Source: Paracoccaceae bacterium
Lineage (GTDB): Bacteria > Pseudomonadota > Alphaproteobacteria > Rhodobacterales > Rhodobacteraceae
DNA: 64,000 nucleotides
Direction of reading: 5' to 3'
Assembly (NCBI GenBank): GCA_030148225.1
Contig: JASBTX010000009.1
Span: 124,001-188,000, forward strand
The notes under the pieces were generated by a model. It worked only from the letters and a program-made list of their open reading frames with translations. It made no database searches and had not been told where the DNA came from. Numbering within the stretch: position 1 is the first letter of the stretch; each line of letters begins with the position of its first letter. Position numbers and translations under genes: made by a program. Below are positions 36,375 to 44,569 of the stretch, in pieces.

Positions 36375-36848
36375 ATGCAATTCAAGACCAACGAGGATAT
36401 CGAGGCACCAATCGAGTTCGTGTTTGACGCGATCACCGATTTCGAAGGTTTTGAGCGCTTGGCCCTGCGTCGTGGCGCGGATTTTCAGCGCAGCGACAAC
36501 CTGAGTGAACCCGGTGTTGGAATGGCCTGGGCCGGGCAGGTCGATATTCGCGGAAAAATGCGGAAATTTGCCATCAGGATAACCGAATTTGACCGACCCA
36601 ACGAACTGGGAGCACGCGCCATGATAGGCGGGTTCGAGATCGACATTTCGCTGGAATTGCTGGCCATGTCATCCTTTCGCACCCGGATGAGTGCAACGCT
36701 TGATATCCGGGCCAAGAGCATTTCATCGCGGCTCATGCTTCAGTCGGCCCGTCTGGCCAAGAATAATCTGAACCGTCGCTATCGCACCCGTATCAGTAAA
36801 TATGCGCGCGATCTGGATGATCGGTATCAGCGCCAGGCAACGTCGTGA
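36375..36848 (+). CDS. SRPBCC-fold protein
   Basis: Encodes 157 residues. The opening MQFKTNEDIEAPIEFVFDAI is typical of the START/Bet v1-like SRPBCC fold (polyketide cyclase/dehydrase or lipid-binding family). A hydrophobic-cavity beta-sheet follows (VDIRGKMRKFAIRITEF, FEIDISLELLAMSS) and a basic C-terminal helix (ARLAKNNLNRRYRTRI). Ligand unknown. 23 bases after nudC. Confidence 0.82.
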   Translation: MQFKTNEDIEAPIEFVFDAITDFEGFERLALRRGADFQRSDNLSEPGVGMAWAGQVDIRGKMRKFAIRITEFDRPNELGARAMIGGFEIDISLELLAMSSFRTRMSATLDIRAKSISSRLMLQSARLAKNNLNRRYRTRISKYARDLDDRYQRQATS

Positions 36849-36862
36849 AATCGCGCGGATAG

Positions 36863-37921
36863 CTAAGCGATTTGCGCCACAAGCGCGATGAATCGATCGA
36901 TTTCGGCATCCTCCAGCGACCAGTCACAGACAAGACGGGCCTTAAGGATTTCGTCCATATCTCCGTCAAGCGGCGCGTAGAACGGTGCCAGCTCGTATAA
37001 CGCCCCTGCCTCAAAGGCGGCGCGATGTGCCCGGCGGCTCATGGTCAGGTAGAGCATGTTCGCCGCAGGTCTGTCGATGATCCCGACGCCTGGTATCCGC
37101 GAAAGCCCATCGACCAGCCGCGCCATGTTGGCGTTGGCCGCCCGCGCCGTTTCCAGCCAGAGATCATCTGTGAGATAGGCATCGAACTGCGCGGCGAGAT
37201 ACCGGTGCTTGGAAAACAGATGTGCCGACCGTTTGCGGCGCAACTCGAATTCCCACGCGCATTCCGGATCAAAGAGAATAGCACACTCAGCGCCCATCAG
37301 ACCGTTTTTCGTGCCCCCGAAACTCAGCGCTGACACGCCCGATTTCCACGTCATCTCGGCAGGTGTTGCACCGCTTGCCGCAATCGCATTGGAAAACCGG
37401 GATCCGTCCATATGCAGCTTCTGCCCATGGCCGCGTGTCACCTCGTAGAGCGCACGGATCTCGGAGAGCTGATAAATCTGTCCTGTCTCGGTGATCTGCG
37501 TGATCGTGGCCGGGCCTGGCTGTATGGCGTGCACATCGCCGTTGCCGGTTGCGGACATCGCGGTTTGCAGAGCCTCGGGCGACATCTTGCCCGACTTACC
37601 GCCAACAGTGATCAGCGTGGCGCCGTCGGCGAAAAAAACCGGCGCACCGCATTCATCGACGGCGACATGGGCAACCTCATGCGAAAAGATCGCCTGCCAG
37701 GGCCGGGCCATGGTTGCCAGAAGCAGCGCATTGGCCGACGTGCCCGTTGGGACCAGATAAACGGCGGCCTCCGGCGCCTCAAAGAGTGCGCGGACGCGCT
37801 CGGTCACGCGCGCTGTCAGCGCATCCGTTCCGTAGGATGGCGCATACCCGGAATTGGCCTGACCGAGCGCGGCGAGAACACGCGGATGAACGGGCCCTGC
37901 ATTGTCGGAACGGAACTGCAT
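36863..37921 (-). CDS. Low-specificity L-threonine aldolase (beta-eliminating lyase family)
   Basis: Encodes 352 residues. A PLP enzyme that cleaves threonine or allo-threonine to glycine and acetaldehyde. Family marks: FRSDNAGPVHP, the Gly-rich VPTGTSANAL, HMDGSRFSNA (Asp for the pyridine nitrogen) and SFGGTKNGLMG with the PLP Lys205. The start at 37921 shares bases with the stop of the preceding gene (TGATG), so it is translationally coupled to the YcgN-like gene; a longer upstream start would overlap that gene by over 30 bases. Confidence 0.9.
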   Translation of the reverse strand: MQFRSDNAGPVHPRVLAALGQANSGYAPSYGTDALTARVTERVRALFEAPEAAVYLVPTGTSANALLLATMARPWQAIFSHEVAHVAVDECGAPVFFADGATLITVGGKSGKMSPEALQTAMSATGNGDVHAIQPGPATITQITETGQIYQLSEIRALYEVTRGHGQKLHMDGSRFSNAIAASGATPAEMTWKSGVSALSFGGTKNGLMGAECAILFDPECAWEFELRRKRSAHLFSKHRYLAAQFDAYLTDDLWLETARAANANMARLVDGLSRIPGVGIIDRPAANMLYLTMSRRAHRAAFEAGALYELAPFYAPLDGDMDEILKARLVCDWSLEDAEIDRFIALVAQIA

Positions 37922-38400
37922 CAGATTTGCCCTTCTATAATGTGATCTTCCCATTCTTCTTCGGGCACTTCGAACTCGGGCACGGTCCAGCCCCTGACGG
38001 ATATGCCTTCGTCATGCACCGTATCCGCGCTGCCCGAGATCAGCGGATGCCAGTCAAAGAGTGGCTTGCCTTCGAAGAGCAGGCGATAGGCGCATGTCTC
38101 GGGCATCCAGTAGGCGACATCTGCAATTGTCGTCGGGCTGAGCATCACGCATTCGGGCACGAATTGCCGACGGATATCATACTGGGCACAGCGGCAGGTT
38201 TCGGAATCCAGCAACCGGCAGGCCACGCGTGTAAAGGCGATTTCCTCGGTCTCGGGATCTTCGAGCTTGTTCAGGCAACAGCGACCGCACCCGTCACACA
38301 GCGCCTCCCACTCGCGCGGGGTCATGTTTTTCAGCGGAACGGCCTCCCAGTAGCGGGGGCGCAGGCCGTCGCGGTTGATCGGGTCACGCGTGTCAGGCAT
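37921..38400 (-). CDS. YcgN family cysteine-cluster protein (UPF0260)
   Basis: Encodes 159 residues. The UPF0260/YcgN family has a CxxxCxxCC-type cluster, here CDGCGRCC near residue 35, and a second group CRLLDSETCRCAQYD; these probably bind iron-sulphur or zinc. The WHPLISGSADTVHDEG and final EVPEEEWEDHI segments are typical of the family. The gene overlaps ribF by eight bases upstream and the aldolase downstream. Function unknown. Confidence 0.9.
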   Translation of the reverse strand: MPDTRDPINRDGLRPRYWEAVPLKNMTPREWEALCDGCGRCCLNKLEDPETEEIAFTRVACRLLDSETCRCAQYDIRRQFVPECVMLSPTTIADVAYWMPETCAYRLLFEGKPLFDWHPLISGSADTVHDEGISVRGWTVPEFEVPEEEWEDHIIEGQI

Positions 38401-39322
38401 GGGCCAGCCGTTCGCGGGCCAGTTCGCAATCCTGCGCCATCTGGCGGATCAGGTCGTCCAGGCTGTCAAATGTGATTTCGGGCCTGAGATAGCTGACCAG
38501 TGCAACCGAAACCTCGGCCCCATAGAGATCACCTTCAAAATCAAAGATATAAGTTTCGATATTCGGGTTGTTTTTGCCGAACATTGGCCGCGTACCGACA
38601 TTGGCCGCACCCAGATAGCTGCCCATATGCGGCCCGTCCAGAACGTCAAACTTGACGGCATAGACGCCAAATCTCGGCAGGTGCAGCCCGTCCAGTGACA
38701 GGTTCGCCGTCGGATAACCCAGGTCACGGCCCCGCTTTTCCCCGTGCAGGACGGGTCCATCGATGCGATGCCAGTGCCCCAGCATTCTGGCGGCACGTTC
38801 GGGCTCTCCCTGACTGAGGGCATTGCGGATATTGGTCGACGAGACCTCGATCCCGGCCGTTTCGACCATCTGGGCAATCGTGACACCAAAGCCCAGTTCT
38901 TTGCCGAATGCCACCAGATCCGTCGCATTGCCGCTGCGCCCTTTGCCGAAACAGAAATCCGCCCCGACAACCACATGCGCCAACCCCAGACCTTCGGCCA
39001 GAACCCCGGTCGCAAAGTCACGGGCCGAGAGCGACGAAAGGCGCGCGTCGAATGGCAGTTCGAAATGGATATCGACCCCGAGCTTTTCGAGGCGATGTGA
39101 TTTCGTCTGGCGGTTCATCAGCCGGAAAGCCGGGGCATCGGGGGCAAAGAAGCTGCGCGGATGTGGATGAAAACTCATGACCGAGAGCCCTGATGACGAC
39201 TGTTGGCGGGTCAGGTCCAGCACCGCCTGATGGCCCAGATGCAGCCCGTCGAAATTGCCGATGGCAGCGGCGGTGCCGCGCGCAGATGGCGGCAGATCAG
39301 TCCAGCTCGTAAAGGTCTTCAT
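38393..39322 (-). CDS. ribF: Bifunctional riboflavin kinase / FAD synthetase
   Basis: Encodes 309 residues. Converts riboflavin to FMN and FAD. The N-terminal adenylyltransferase domain shows IGNFDGLHLGHQAVLD with the nucleotide-binding HLGH-type motif, and the C-terminal flavokinase domain shows GRDLGYPTANLSLD and GAANVGTRPMFG. Overlaps the YcgN-like gene by eight bases. Confidence 0.95.
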   Translation of the reverse strand: MKTFTSWTDLPPSARGTAAAIGNFDGLHLGHQAVLDLTRQQSSSGLSVMSFHPHPRSFFAPDAPAFRLMNRQTKSHRLEKLGVDIHFELPFDARLSSLSARDFATGVLAEGLGLAHVVVGADFCFGKGRSGNATDLVAFGKELGFGVTIAQMVETAGIEVSSTNIRNALSQGEPERAARMLGHWHRIDGPVLHGEKRGRDLGYPTANLSLDGLHLPRFGVYAVKFDVLDGPHMGSYLGAANVGTRPMFGKNNPNIETYIFDFEGDLYGAEVSVALVSYLRPEITFDSLDDLIRQMAQDCELARERLAHA

Positions 39323-39352
39323 TCAGCCATGGCCCGTCCGGGCCAGCGGCCC

Positions 39353-39796
39353 CTAGTCGAATTTCGCGCTTGGGGCCAGAACCTTGGCCTCGCCCTTCAA
39401 AACGACGGTATCCCCCACACGGCATTGACAATCAAGGGTCACCCGGCGGCGCTGATGATCAATTTCCATGACCGTCACCTCGGTATTGACCACATCCCCG
39501 GGGCGCACGGGGGCCATGAATTTCAGCGTCTGTCCCAGATAGACGGTCCCGTGCCCGGGCAGTTGCTCTCCGATGACCGCCGAGATCAGCCCTGCGGTCA
39601 GCATGCCATGCGCGATGCGTCCGCCGAATATCGTGTCGCGGGCATAGTCATCATCCATATGCACGGGATTGCGGTCGGTCGAGACATCGGCGAATTTCTC
39701 GATGTCCTCATCCGTCACGATTTTCTGCAGGCTGCGGCTCATGCCGACGGCGAGTTCCTCGATGACAATTGTTCCGCGTGGTGCGTTGTCCAACAT
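39353..39796 (-). CDS. MaoC-family dehydratase (hotdog fold)
   Basis: Encodes 147 residues. The (R)-specific enoyl-CoA hydratase type hotdog with the hydratase motif FADVSTDRNPVHMDDDYA (catalytic Asp/His) and the glycine-rich GGRIAHGMLTAGLISAV. Likely hydrates short acyl-CoA enoyl groups in fatty acid or storage-polymer metabolism. Lies 30 bases from ribF, in the same direction. Confidence 0.88.
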   Translation of the reverse strand: MLDNAPRGTIVIEELAVGMSRSLQKIVTDEDIEKFADVSTDRNPVHMDDDYARDTIFGGRIAHGMLTAGLISAVIGEQLPGHGTVYLGQTLKFMAPVRPGDVVNTEVTVMEIDHQRRRVTLDCQCRVGDTVVLKGEAKVLAPSAKFD

Positions 39797-39942
39797 CCCT
39801 GACCTTCCCGGCGAAATTTCAACGCCCTCGCAACAATTTTCCGTCGAAAGGGCGCTTTGTGAAATTTAATTACTTCGCAAGCGCAGAAAACTCAAGTGAT
39901 TCTCTTGTGGAAATGTGTCCACTGCCCGGCCATGCGGCAGGT

Positions 39943-40821
39943 CTATCTGAGTTTGCCGATGGTAAAGGTCGGGTCGAGCATGGCGCGTTTGAGATAGGCG
40001 CCGAGCAGGGCCGGATCGGGGTCATGTCTGGTGCCGGTCTCGGCAGCCGCCAGCCCGCCCGAAATGAAGAGGCAATCCAGATCCTCACCCATGGCACCGG
40101 GTACATCCGTCACGATCCCGTCGCCGATGGCCAGTATCTGTTCCTTGGGCACATCAACACCCAGTTCGGCCAGACGACGATAGGCCAGATCATAAATCGG
40201 CGGGTGCGGCTTGCCGAAATAGAGGCTCTCACCTCCCATTTCCGTATAAAGCTGCGCCAGCGCACCGGCGCACCATTCCCGCGTTTCGCCGCGATCCACG
40301 ACGATATCGGGATTGGCGCAAAGAAGTTTCAGCCCCTTTGCCTTGGCATAGAGGAAATCAGCCCGGTTGACCCCGGGATCGGCCAGCGGATCAAAGGGTC
40401 CGGTGCAGGCAATACCCTCGGCCTCGGTCAGCGAAACCTTTTCGATCTGAACGGCATCCTGCAGGATTTTCAGGGGCTCAAAGAACGGGCCGTCGAATTC
40501 TGCGCTGCCGATATGATAGACGCGTTTGCCGATCACACCCTGAAACATCGCGGCACGGGCACTGTCGCCCGAGGTTGTGATCGTATCCCAGCAATCGCGG
40601 GGTACGCCGATCCGATCAAGCTGAGCCGCAACCGAAGTGCGGGGCCGTGGCGCGTTGGTCAGAAGGACCACCTTGCCATGACCGCCCTGCCGATAGGCCC
40701 TGAGCGCATCGACGGCGCCCGGAAATGGCCGAAGCCCGTCATGAACACATCCCCAGAGATCGACAAGCAGCGCCCGGTACCGGCCCTGAATCTCTGACAA
40801 TGAACTGATGATCTGGCTCAT
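39943..40821 (-). CDS. HAD-type hydrolase, TIGR01459-like
   Basis: Encodes 292 residues. HAD phosphatase of the NagD/4-nitrophenylphosphatase-like subgroup: motif I LLVDLWGCVHDG, motif II LLTNAPRPR, and the C-terminal AIGDGIVTDVPGAMGE. The opening differs from the standard DxDG by having DLWG, as in the TIGR01459 group. Substrate unknown. The 146-base gap to the MaoC gene contains no further ORF that I can support. Confidence 0.87.
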   Translation of the reverse strand: MSQIISSLSEIQGRYRALLVDLWGCVHDGLRPFPGAVDALRAYRQGGHGKVVLLTNAPRPRTSVAAQLDRIGVPRDCWDTITTSGDSARAAMFQGVIGKRVYHIGSAEFDGPFFEPLKILQDAVQIEKVSLTEAEGIACTGPFDPLADPGVNRADFLYAKAKGLKLLCANPDIVVDRGETREWCAGALAQLYTEMGGESLYFGKPHPPIYDLAYRRLAELGVDVPKEQILAIGDGIVTDVPGAMGEDLDCLFISGGLAAAETGTRHDPDPALLGAYLKRAMLDPTFTIGKLR

Positions 40822-40840
40822 GGGCGCGCTTTCAAAATGA

Positions 40841-40863
40841 AAAGGGCGCTGGTCGCGCCCTTT
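40841..40863 (-). terminator. Intrinsic terminator after ppaC
   Basis: AAAGGGCGC and GCGCCCTTT form a 9-bp stem over a 5-base loop; on the minus strand TTTTCATTTT follows. It ends the ppaC-halogenase transcripts before the HAD gene. Confidence 0.75.
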
Positions 40864-40878
40864 GCTGTTATGGCTGGT

Positions 40879-41802
40879 TCATACGGCGAGGTTGGGGATG
40901 ATCTGCTTTTTCCGGCTGACAATCCCGGGCAGGATCACGCTGTCGCCGGTCGCCGAAGCCCCGAATGATTTCGTGGCCACGTTGCGCGCACGCTCGGTTG
41001 GCGTCAGCAGCGTTGCCTGTTCCTGAAGGATATCGACGACAAAAAGCAGCACCTCGTCGACGCCATCCTCGGCCGCGACGGTCTGCATGGCCTCAACCAG
41101 CCCCTCTGCGCGCTCGAGGACGAGGCCGGGCGTCGTGGTTTCCAGTACCGAAATCCGGAATTTTGTGCCGGATACGGTGTATTCCTTGGAATCCATGCGC
41201 AGAAGCTCTGCATCCGAGAAGGCGGATACATCTGATTTCGCGGCAAAGAGGTCGGCGGCGTATTCCGGGATCGAGAGGCCGAGGTCATCGGCCAGCGCAT
41301 GCGCCAGTTCCCGGTCGCGCGCGGTCGTGGTGGGCGAACGAAATTCGAGCGTGTCGGACAGGATGCAGGACAGCATCGCACCCTTGATCTGTTCGGGCAT
41401 ATGCGCGGCATCATCGCCCATCAGATCGTGCATGATCGTGGCCGTACAGGCCAGCGGGCGGATAGTAATATCGATCGGTCCGCTGGTTTCGAGCCCGCCG
41501 ACCAGCTTGTGGTGATCGATGATCGCCCGGATATCGGCATCATTGATTGCGTCGGGCAGTTCGGCAGGGTTGTTCGTATCCACGATCACCACAGGCTGAT
41601 CCGGCGCAACATCGGTGATGATCGCCGGTTTCGTGAGGTCCCAGCGGGTCAGGACAAACGCAGCCTCGGTATTGGGTTCGCCCAGCAATACGGCTTCGGC
41701 CTCTTGCCCCATGACCTCGTTCAGGTACCACGCCCAGATGATCGGAGAGCCGGTGCTGTCCGTGTCCGGTGACTTGTGCCCAAAAATCTGCGTCTTCATC
41801 AT
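40879..41802 (-). CDS. ppaC: Manganese-dependent inorganic pyrophosphatase (family II)
   Basis: Encodes 307 residues, the family II (DHH) pyrophosphatase length. Hydrolyses PPi to phosphate with Mn. DHH-family motifs: GHKSPDTDS at the N-terminus, DTNNPAEL, DHHKLVG, and a C-terminal DHHA2 domain (about 190-307) with LLTPTERARNVATKSFG. The start at 41802 has an AGAGGACC site. Found together with ppk/ppx in the same window, but far from them. Family II enzymes are less common in Proteobacteria than family I. Confidence 0.92.
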   Translation of the reverse strand: MMKTQIFGHKSPDTDSTGSPIIWAWYLNEVMGQEAEAVLLGEPNTEAAFVLTRWDLTKPAIITDVAPDQPVVIVDTNNPAELPDAINDADIRAIIDHHKLVGGLETSGPIDITIRPLACTATIMHDLMGDDAAHMPEQIKGAMLSCILSDTLEFRSPTTTARDRELAHALADDLGLSIPEYAADLFAAKSDVSAFSDAELLRMDSKEYTVSGTKFRISVLETTTPGLVLERAEGLVEAMQTVAAEDGVDEVLLFVVDILQEQATLLTPTERARNVATKSFGASATGDSVILPGIVSRKKQIIPNLAV

Positions 41803-41892
41803 CTGGTCCTCTGCCGATAAATTCGGCGGTCTTATAGGGGGGTGTGCCGGGGCTGTCACGCGGCATTGCTGCCCTGCGGCGTATCGCTCGGA

Positions 41893-43587
41893 TCAGAGGA
41901 TGCTGGCAGGCTCGTCCGTGCTGTCCTCGGCCAGCGATTTCGGCATCAACGGTTTTTGCAGCGCCGGCTTGACCTGACCCAGCGACACGGTGGGCTGACC
42001 GGTGTCGAAACTGTTGAAGTTCGGCAGCGGTTTCACCTCTGGTGCGTCACCACGAATGTCGTGCAGCAGCGTTTTGTGATCGGCGGTTTTCGCGACGATG
42101 TTTTTCACGTTGCCGCGGATATGCGTGAGGTAACGCTTCCAGCTGTCGGCGTCGAGCGAGCGGCGGACATTCAGCGTATCCTTGCCAAAACCGGTCTCGT
42201 AGACGCGCTTGCCCATCAGTACGGCCTGATAGGTCGATACCGGAAAGGTCGATTCAAATTCCAGATCATAGGGTGCGGGCAGGCCATGTTTCCAAAGCTC
42301 GATGTTTTCGGCAAGGCTGTCGGGAACCTCGAGCGCTTCGCGGGCGTCGAGCCAATATTGCGTGTCCGTCCGGTTCCCCAGTGCATAATGCAGGCAGATG
42401 AAATCGCGAACCTCATCGTACAGTTTGCCGTTCAGCTTGTTATAGCGGTCGCGCAGCGGCGCGGCAAAATCCCGGTCGGGGAAATAGGAAACCAGCCAGC
42501 GCAGCCCGGTATCGATCATGTGGATCGCCGTCGATTCAAGCGGCTCAATAAACCCGCCCGAGAGGCCGATCGCCACGCAGTTTTTGACCCAGCCGTTTCG
42601 CGTGCGCCCGACCCGCATCGGGATAACGCGCGGATCGGCATCCTTGCCCGATTTGCCGAGGTGAGCGATGAATTCTGCACGCGCCTCGTCGTCCGTTTTA
42701 TGCGCGGACGAAAATACATAGCCCGTGCCGATCCGGTTAAAGAGTGGCACCCGCCATGACCAGCCTGCCTCGAGCGCGGTTGACCGGGTAATCGGCTCGA
42801 TCCTGGTGGCCGAAGGATGCGGTATCTGGACCGCGAGCGCACGGTCATTGGCGAGGTATTTTGAATAGTCGACAAAGGGCTCTTTGAGCGCCTGATTGAT
42901 GATCAGCCCGCGAAAACCGGTACAATCGATCACCAGTTCGACCGCATGACGCCCGTTTTCCTTGAGCTGGAGCGCGGCAACAAAGCCGTTTTCGTCCAGC
43001 TCGACATCCTCGACATCATCGAGGATGTGATTGACACCATTGGCGACACAGGTCTCCTGCATCAGCTTGGCAAAGCGGCCCGCATCAAGATGATAGGCAA
43101 AGCCGACGGTCTGATCATAGGGCTTGGCGCCGACGGGGCGGGGGCCCTGGCAGGCGCGGGCCAGATCGACCGAAGGCGAGATGACCTGCGTGAAATCCAG
43201 ATCACCCGCGCCGTAGCGCAGGAAATACCACGCCGGATCGATCCCGTTGATGGGGGGGCCTTTGGCAAAGGGGTTGATATACCCAACAGGCTTGCCGTCG
43301 GGGCCGTTATTCCATTTGTCAAACAGCACGCCCAGCTTGAACGAGGCATTGCAGGCGCGAAAAAACTCCTGCTCCGAGATTCCGGCCATGCGCAGCGTGC
43401 GCGGCATGCCGGGAACCGTGGCCTCGCCCACGCCGACAGTCGCGATATTGGGTGATTCAATCAGGGATATCCCAACCGGCTTTTTCGTTGTCGGCACCGG
43501 TTGCAGAAGTTTGCTCAGCATCAGCGCCGCCATCCATCCTGCGGTGCCGCCGCCGACGATTGTGACATGTTCGATTGGTGCTGCCAT
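41893..43587 (-). CDS. Flavin-dependent halogenase, tryptophan-halogenase family
   Basis: Encodes 564 residues. FAD-binding GGGTAGWMAA near residues 12-21, the WxWxIP-type motif as WSWRVP (276-281), a candidate catalytic Lys84 in NASFKLG, and the conserved PLEST segment near 349-353. These are the diagnostic features of tryptophan-type flavin-dependent halogenases, which use FADH2, O2 and chloride/bromide. Related genes without a partner reductase or NRPS/PKS cluster occur in other marine bacteria; here too no cluster is nearby. The substrate is unknown, and non-tryptophan aromatic or carotenoid/peptide substrates are possible. Good ribosome site at 43587. Confidence 0.88.
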   Translation of the reverse strand: MAAPIEHVTIVGGGTAGWMAALMLSKLLQPVPTTKKPVGISLIESPNIATVGVGEATVPGMPRTLRMAGISEQEFFRACNASFKLGVLFDKWNNGPDGKPVGYINPFAKGPPINGIDPAWYFLRYGAGDLDFTQVISPSVDLARACQGPRPVGAKPYDQTVGFAYHLDAGRFAKLMQETCVANGVNHILDDVEDVELDENGFVAALQLKENGRHAVELVIDCTGFRGLIINQALKEPFVDYSKYLANDRALAVQIPHPSATRIEPITRSTALEAGWSWRVPLFNRIGTGYVFSSAHKTDDEARAEFIAHLGKSGKDADPRVIPMRVGRTRNGWVKNCVAIGLSGGFIEPLESTAIHMIDTGLRWLVSYFPDRDFAAPLRDRYNKLNGKLYDEVRDFICLHYALGNRTDTQYWLDAREALEVPDSLAENIELWKHGLPAPYDLEFESTFPVSTYQAVLMGKRVYETGFGKDTLNVRRSLDADSWKRYLTHIRGNVKNIVAKTADHKTLLHDIRGDAPEVKPLPNFNSFDTGQPTVSLGQVKPALQKPLMPKSLAEDSTDEPASIL

Positions 43588-43700
43588 GTGACGGCTCCCT
43601 GTTGGCGCTACGCAGCGAGCTTATCGTCTGGCGGCGCGGATCGAAAGACGAATATGCGCGCTGGGATTCCCAAATGCGCACCCCCGGTCTAGGGTGGCGC

Positions 43701-44414
43701 ATGAGCCGTTTGCGCGAAGCCGATCTGTACCCCCCGATCAAGGCCTATCTGGAAGGTCAGGGCTATGAGGTCAAATCCGAGGTCGGACCGGCGGATATCG
43801 TTGCAGTCAGGCCCGGCGATCCGCCTGTCATCGTCGAGATGAAGACCGGATTTTCGCTGTCGCTGCTGCAACAGGGTGTCGCGCGCCTGTCGATCTGCGA
43901 GGCCGTCTATCTGGCGGTGCCAAGACCCGCCGGGCGGCGGGGCGGCGGCGCGTTGAAGGCCAATGTCAAAATTTGCCGACGGCTTGGTTTGGGGGTGCTG
44001 ACCGTGCGCCCGCGTGACGGGGCCATCGACATCCTGTGCGATCCGGGCCCCTACAGTCCGAGGCAATCGATATTGAAACGCGAAAGGTTGCTGGGTGAGT
44101 TTCAGCGCCGCAGCGGCGATCCGAATACCGGCGGCACGAACAGGACCCTTGTGGTGACCGCCTATCGTCAGGATGCTTTGAGGGTGGCGACATTTCTAGC
44201 CGATCACGGTGCACAGCGGGGACGTGACGTCGCCCGCGAAACCGGGGTGCCGACAGCGACGCGGATCATGGCCGACAATCACTATGGCTGGTTCGAACGC
44301 GTTTCGGTTGGTGTTTATACACTGACGGATGCGGGCCATGCCGGTCTGGCGCGCTTTGGACGTCTTGGTCCGAATACTGCGCCTGCATTCATCGAATCGC
44401 AGAAATACGGCTAG
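43701..44414 (+). CDS. DUF2161 domain protein (putative nuclease/phosphodiesterase fold)
   Basis: Encodes 237 residues. The N-terminal DUF2161 domain resembles restriction-like nucleases: GYEVKSEVGPADIVAVRPGD with an EMKTG (E-x-K) segment as candidate metal site, then a Gly/Arg-rich loop and a C-terminal helical part. Such proteins are common in Rhodobacterales; activity is not established to me. Divergent from the halogenase, 113 bases apart, sharing a promoter region. Confidence 0.75.
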   Translation: MSRLREADLYPPIKAYLEGQGYEVKSEVGPADIVAVRPGDPPVIVEMKTGFSLSLLQQGVARLSICEAVYLAVPRPAGRRGGGALKANVKICRRLGLGVLTVRPRDGAIDILCDPGPYSPRQSILKRERLLGEFQRRSGDPNTGGTNRTLVVTAYRQDALRVATFLADHGAQRGRDVARETGVPTATRIMADNHYGWFERVSVGVYTLTDAGHAGLARFGRLGPNTAPAFIESQKYG

Positions 44415-44425
44415 TGCGGCAAACA

Positions 44426-44448
44426 TTCATCTTTCGAAGCCAGATGAA
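44426..44448 (+). repeat. 7-bp inverted repeat before the SulP gene
   Basis: TTCATCT (44426-44432) and AGATGAA (44442-44448) are exact inverted copies, nine bases apart. It could be a transcription-factor operator for the SulP gene or a member of a scattered intergenic repeat of related genomes. Confidence 0.35.
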
Positions 44449-44569
44449 AGCGCCTAGGGCAGACCCATTCAGAATGCAGTGATGACCTGCGCGGATTGCG
44501 GCGCGTACATGGCGACGCCAAGCCATACGTGCAGGTCTGTACCCACAACCAAAAAAAGGACTGGCAGAC

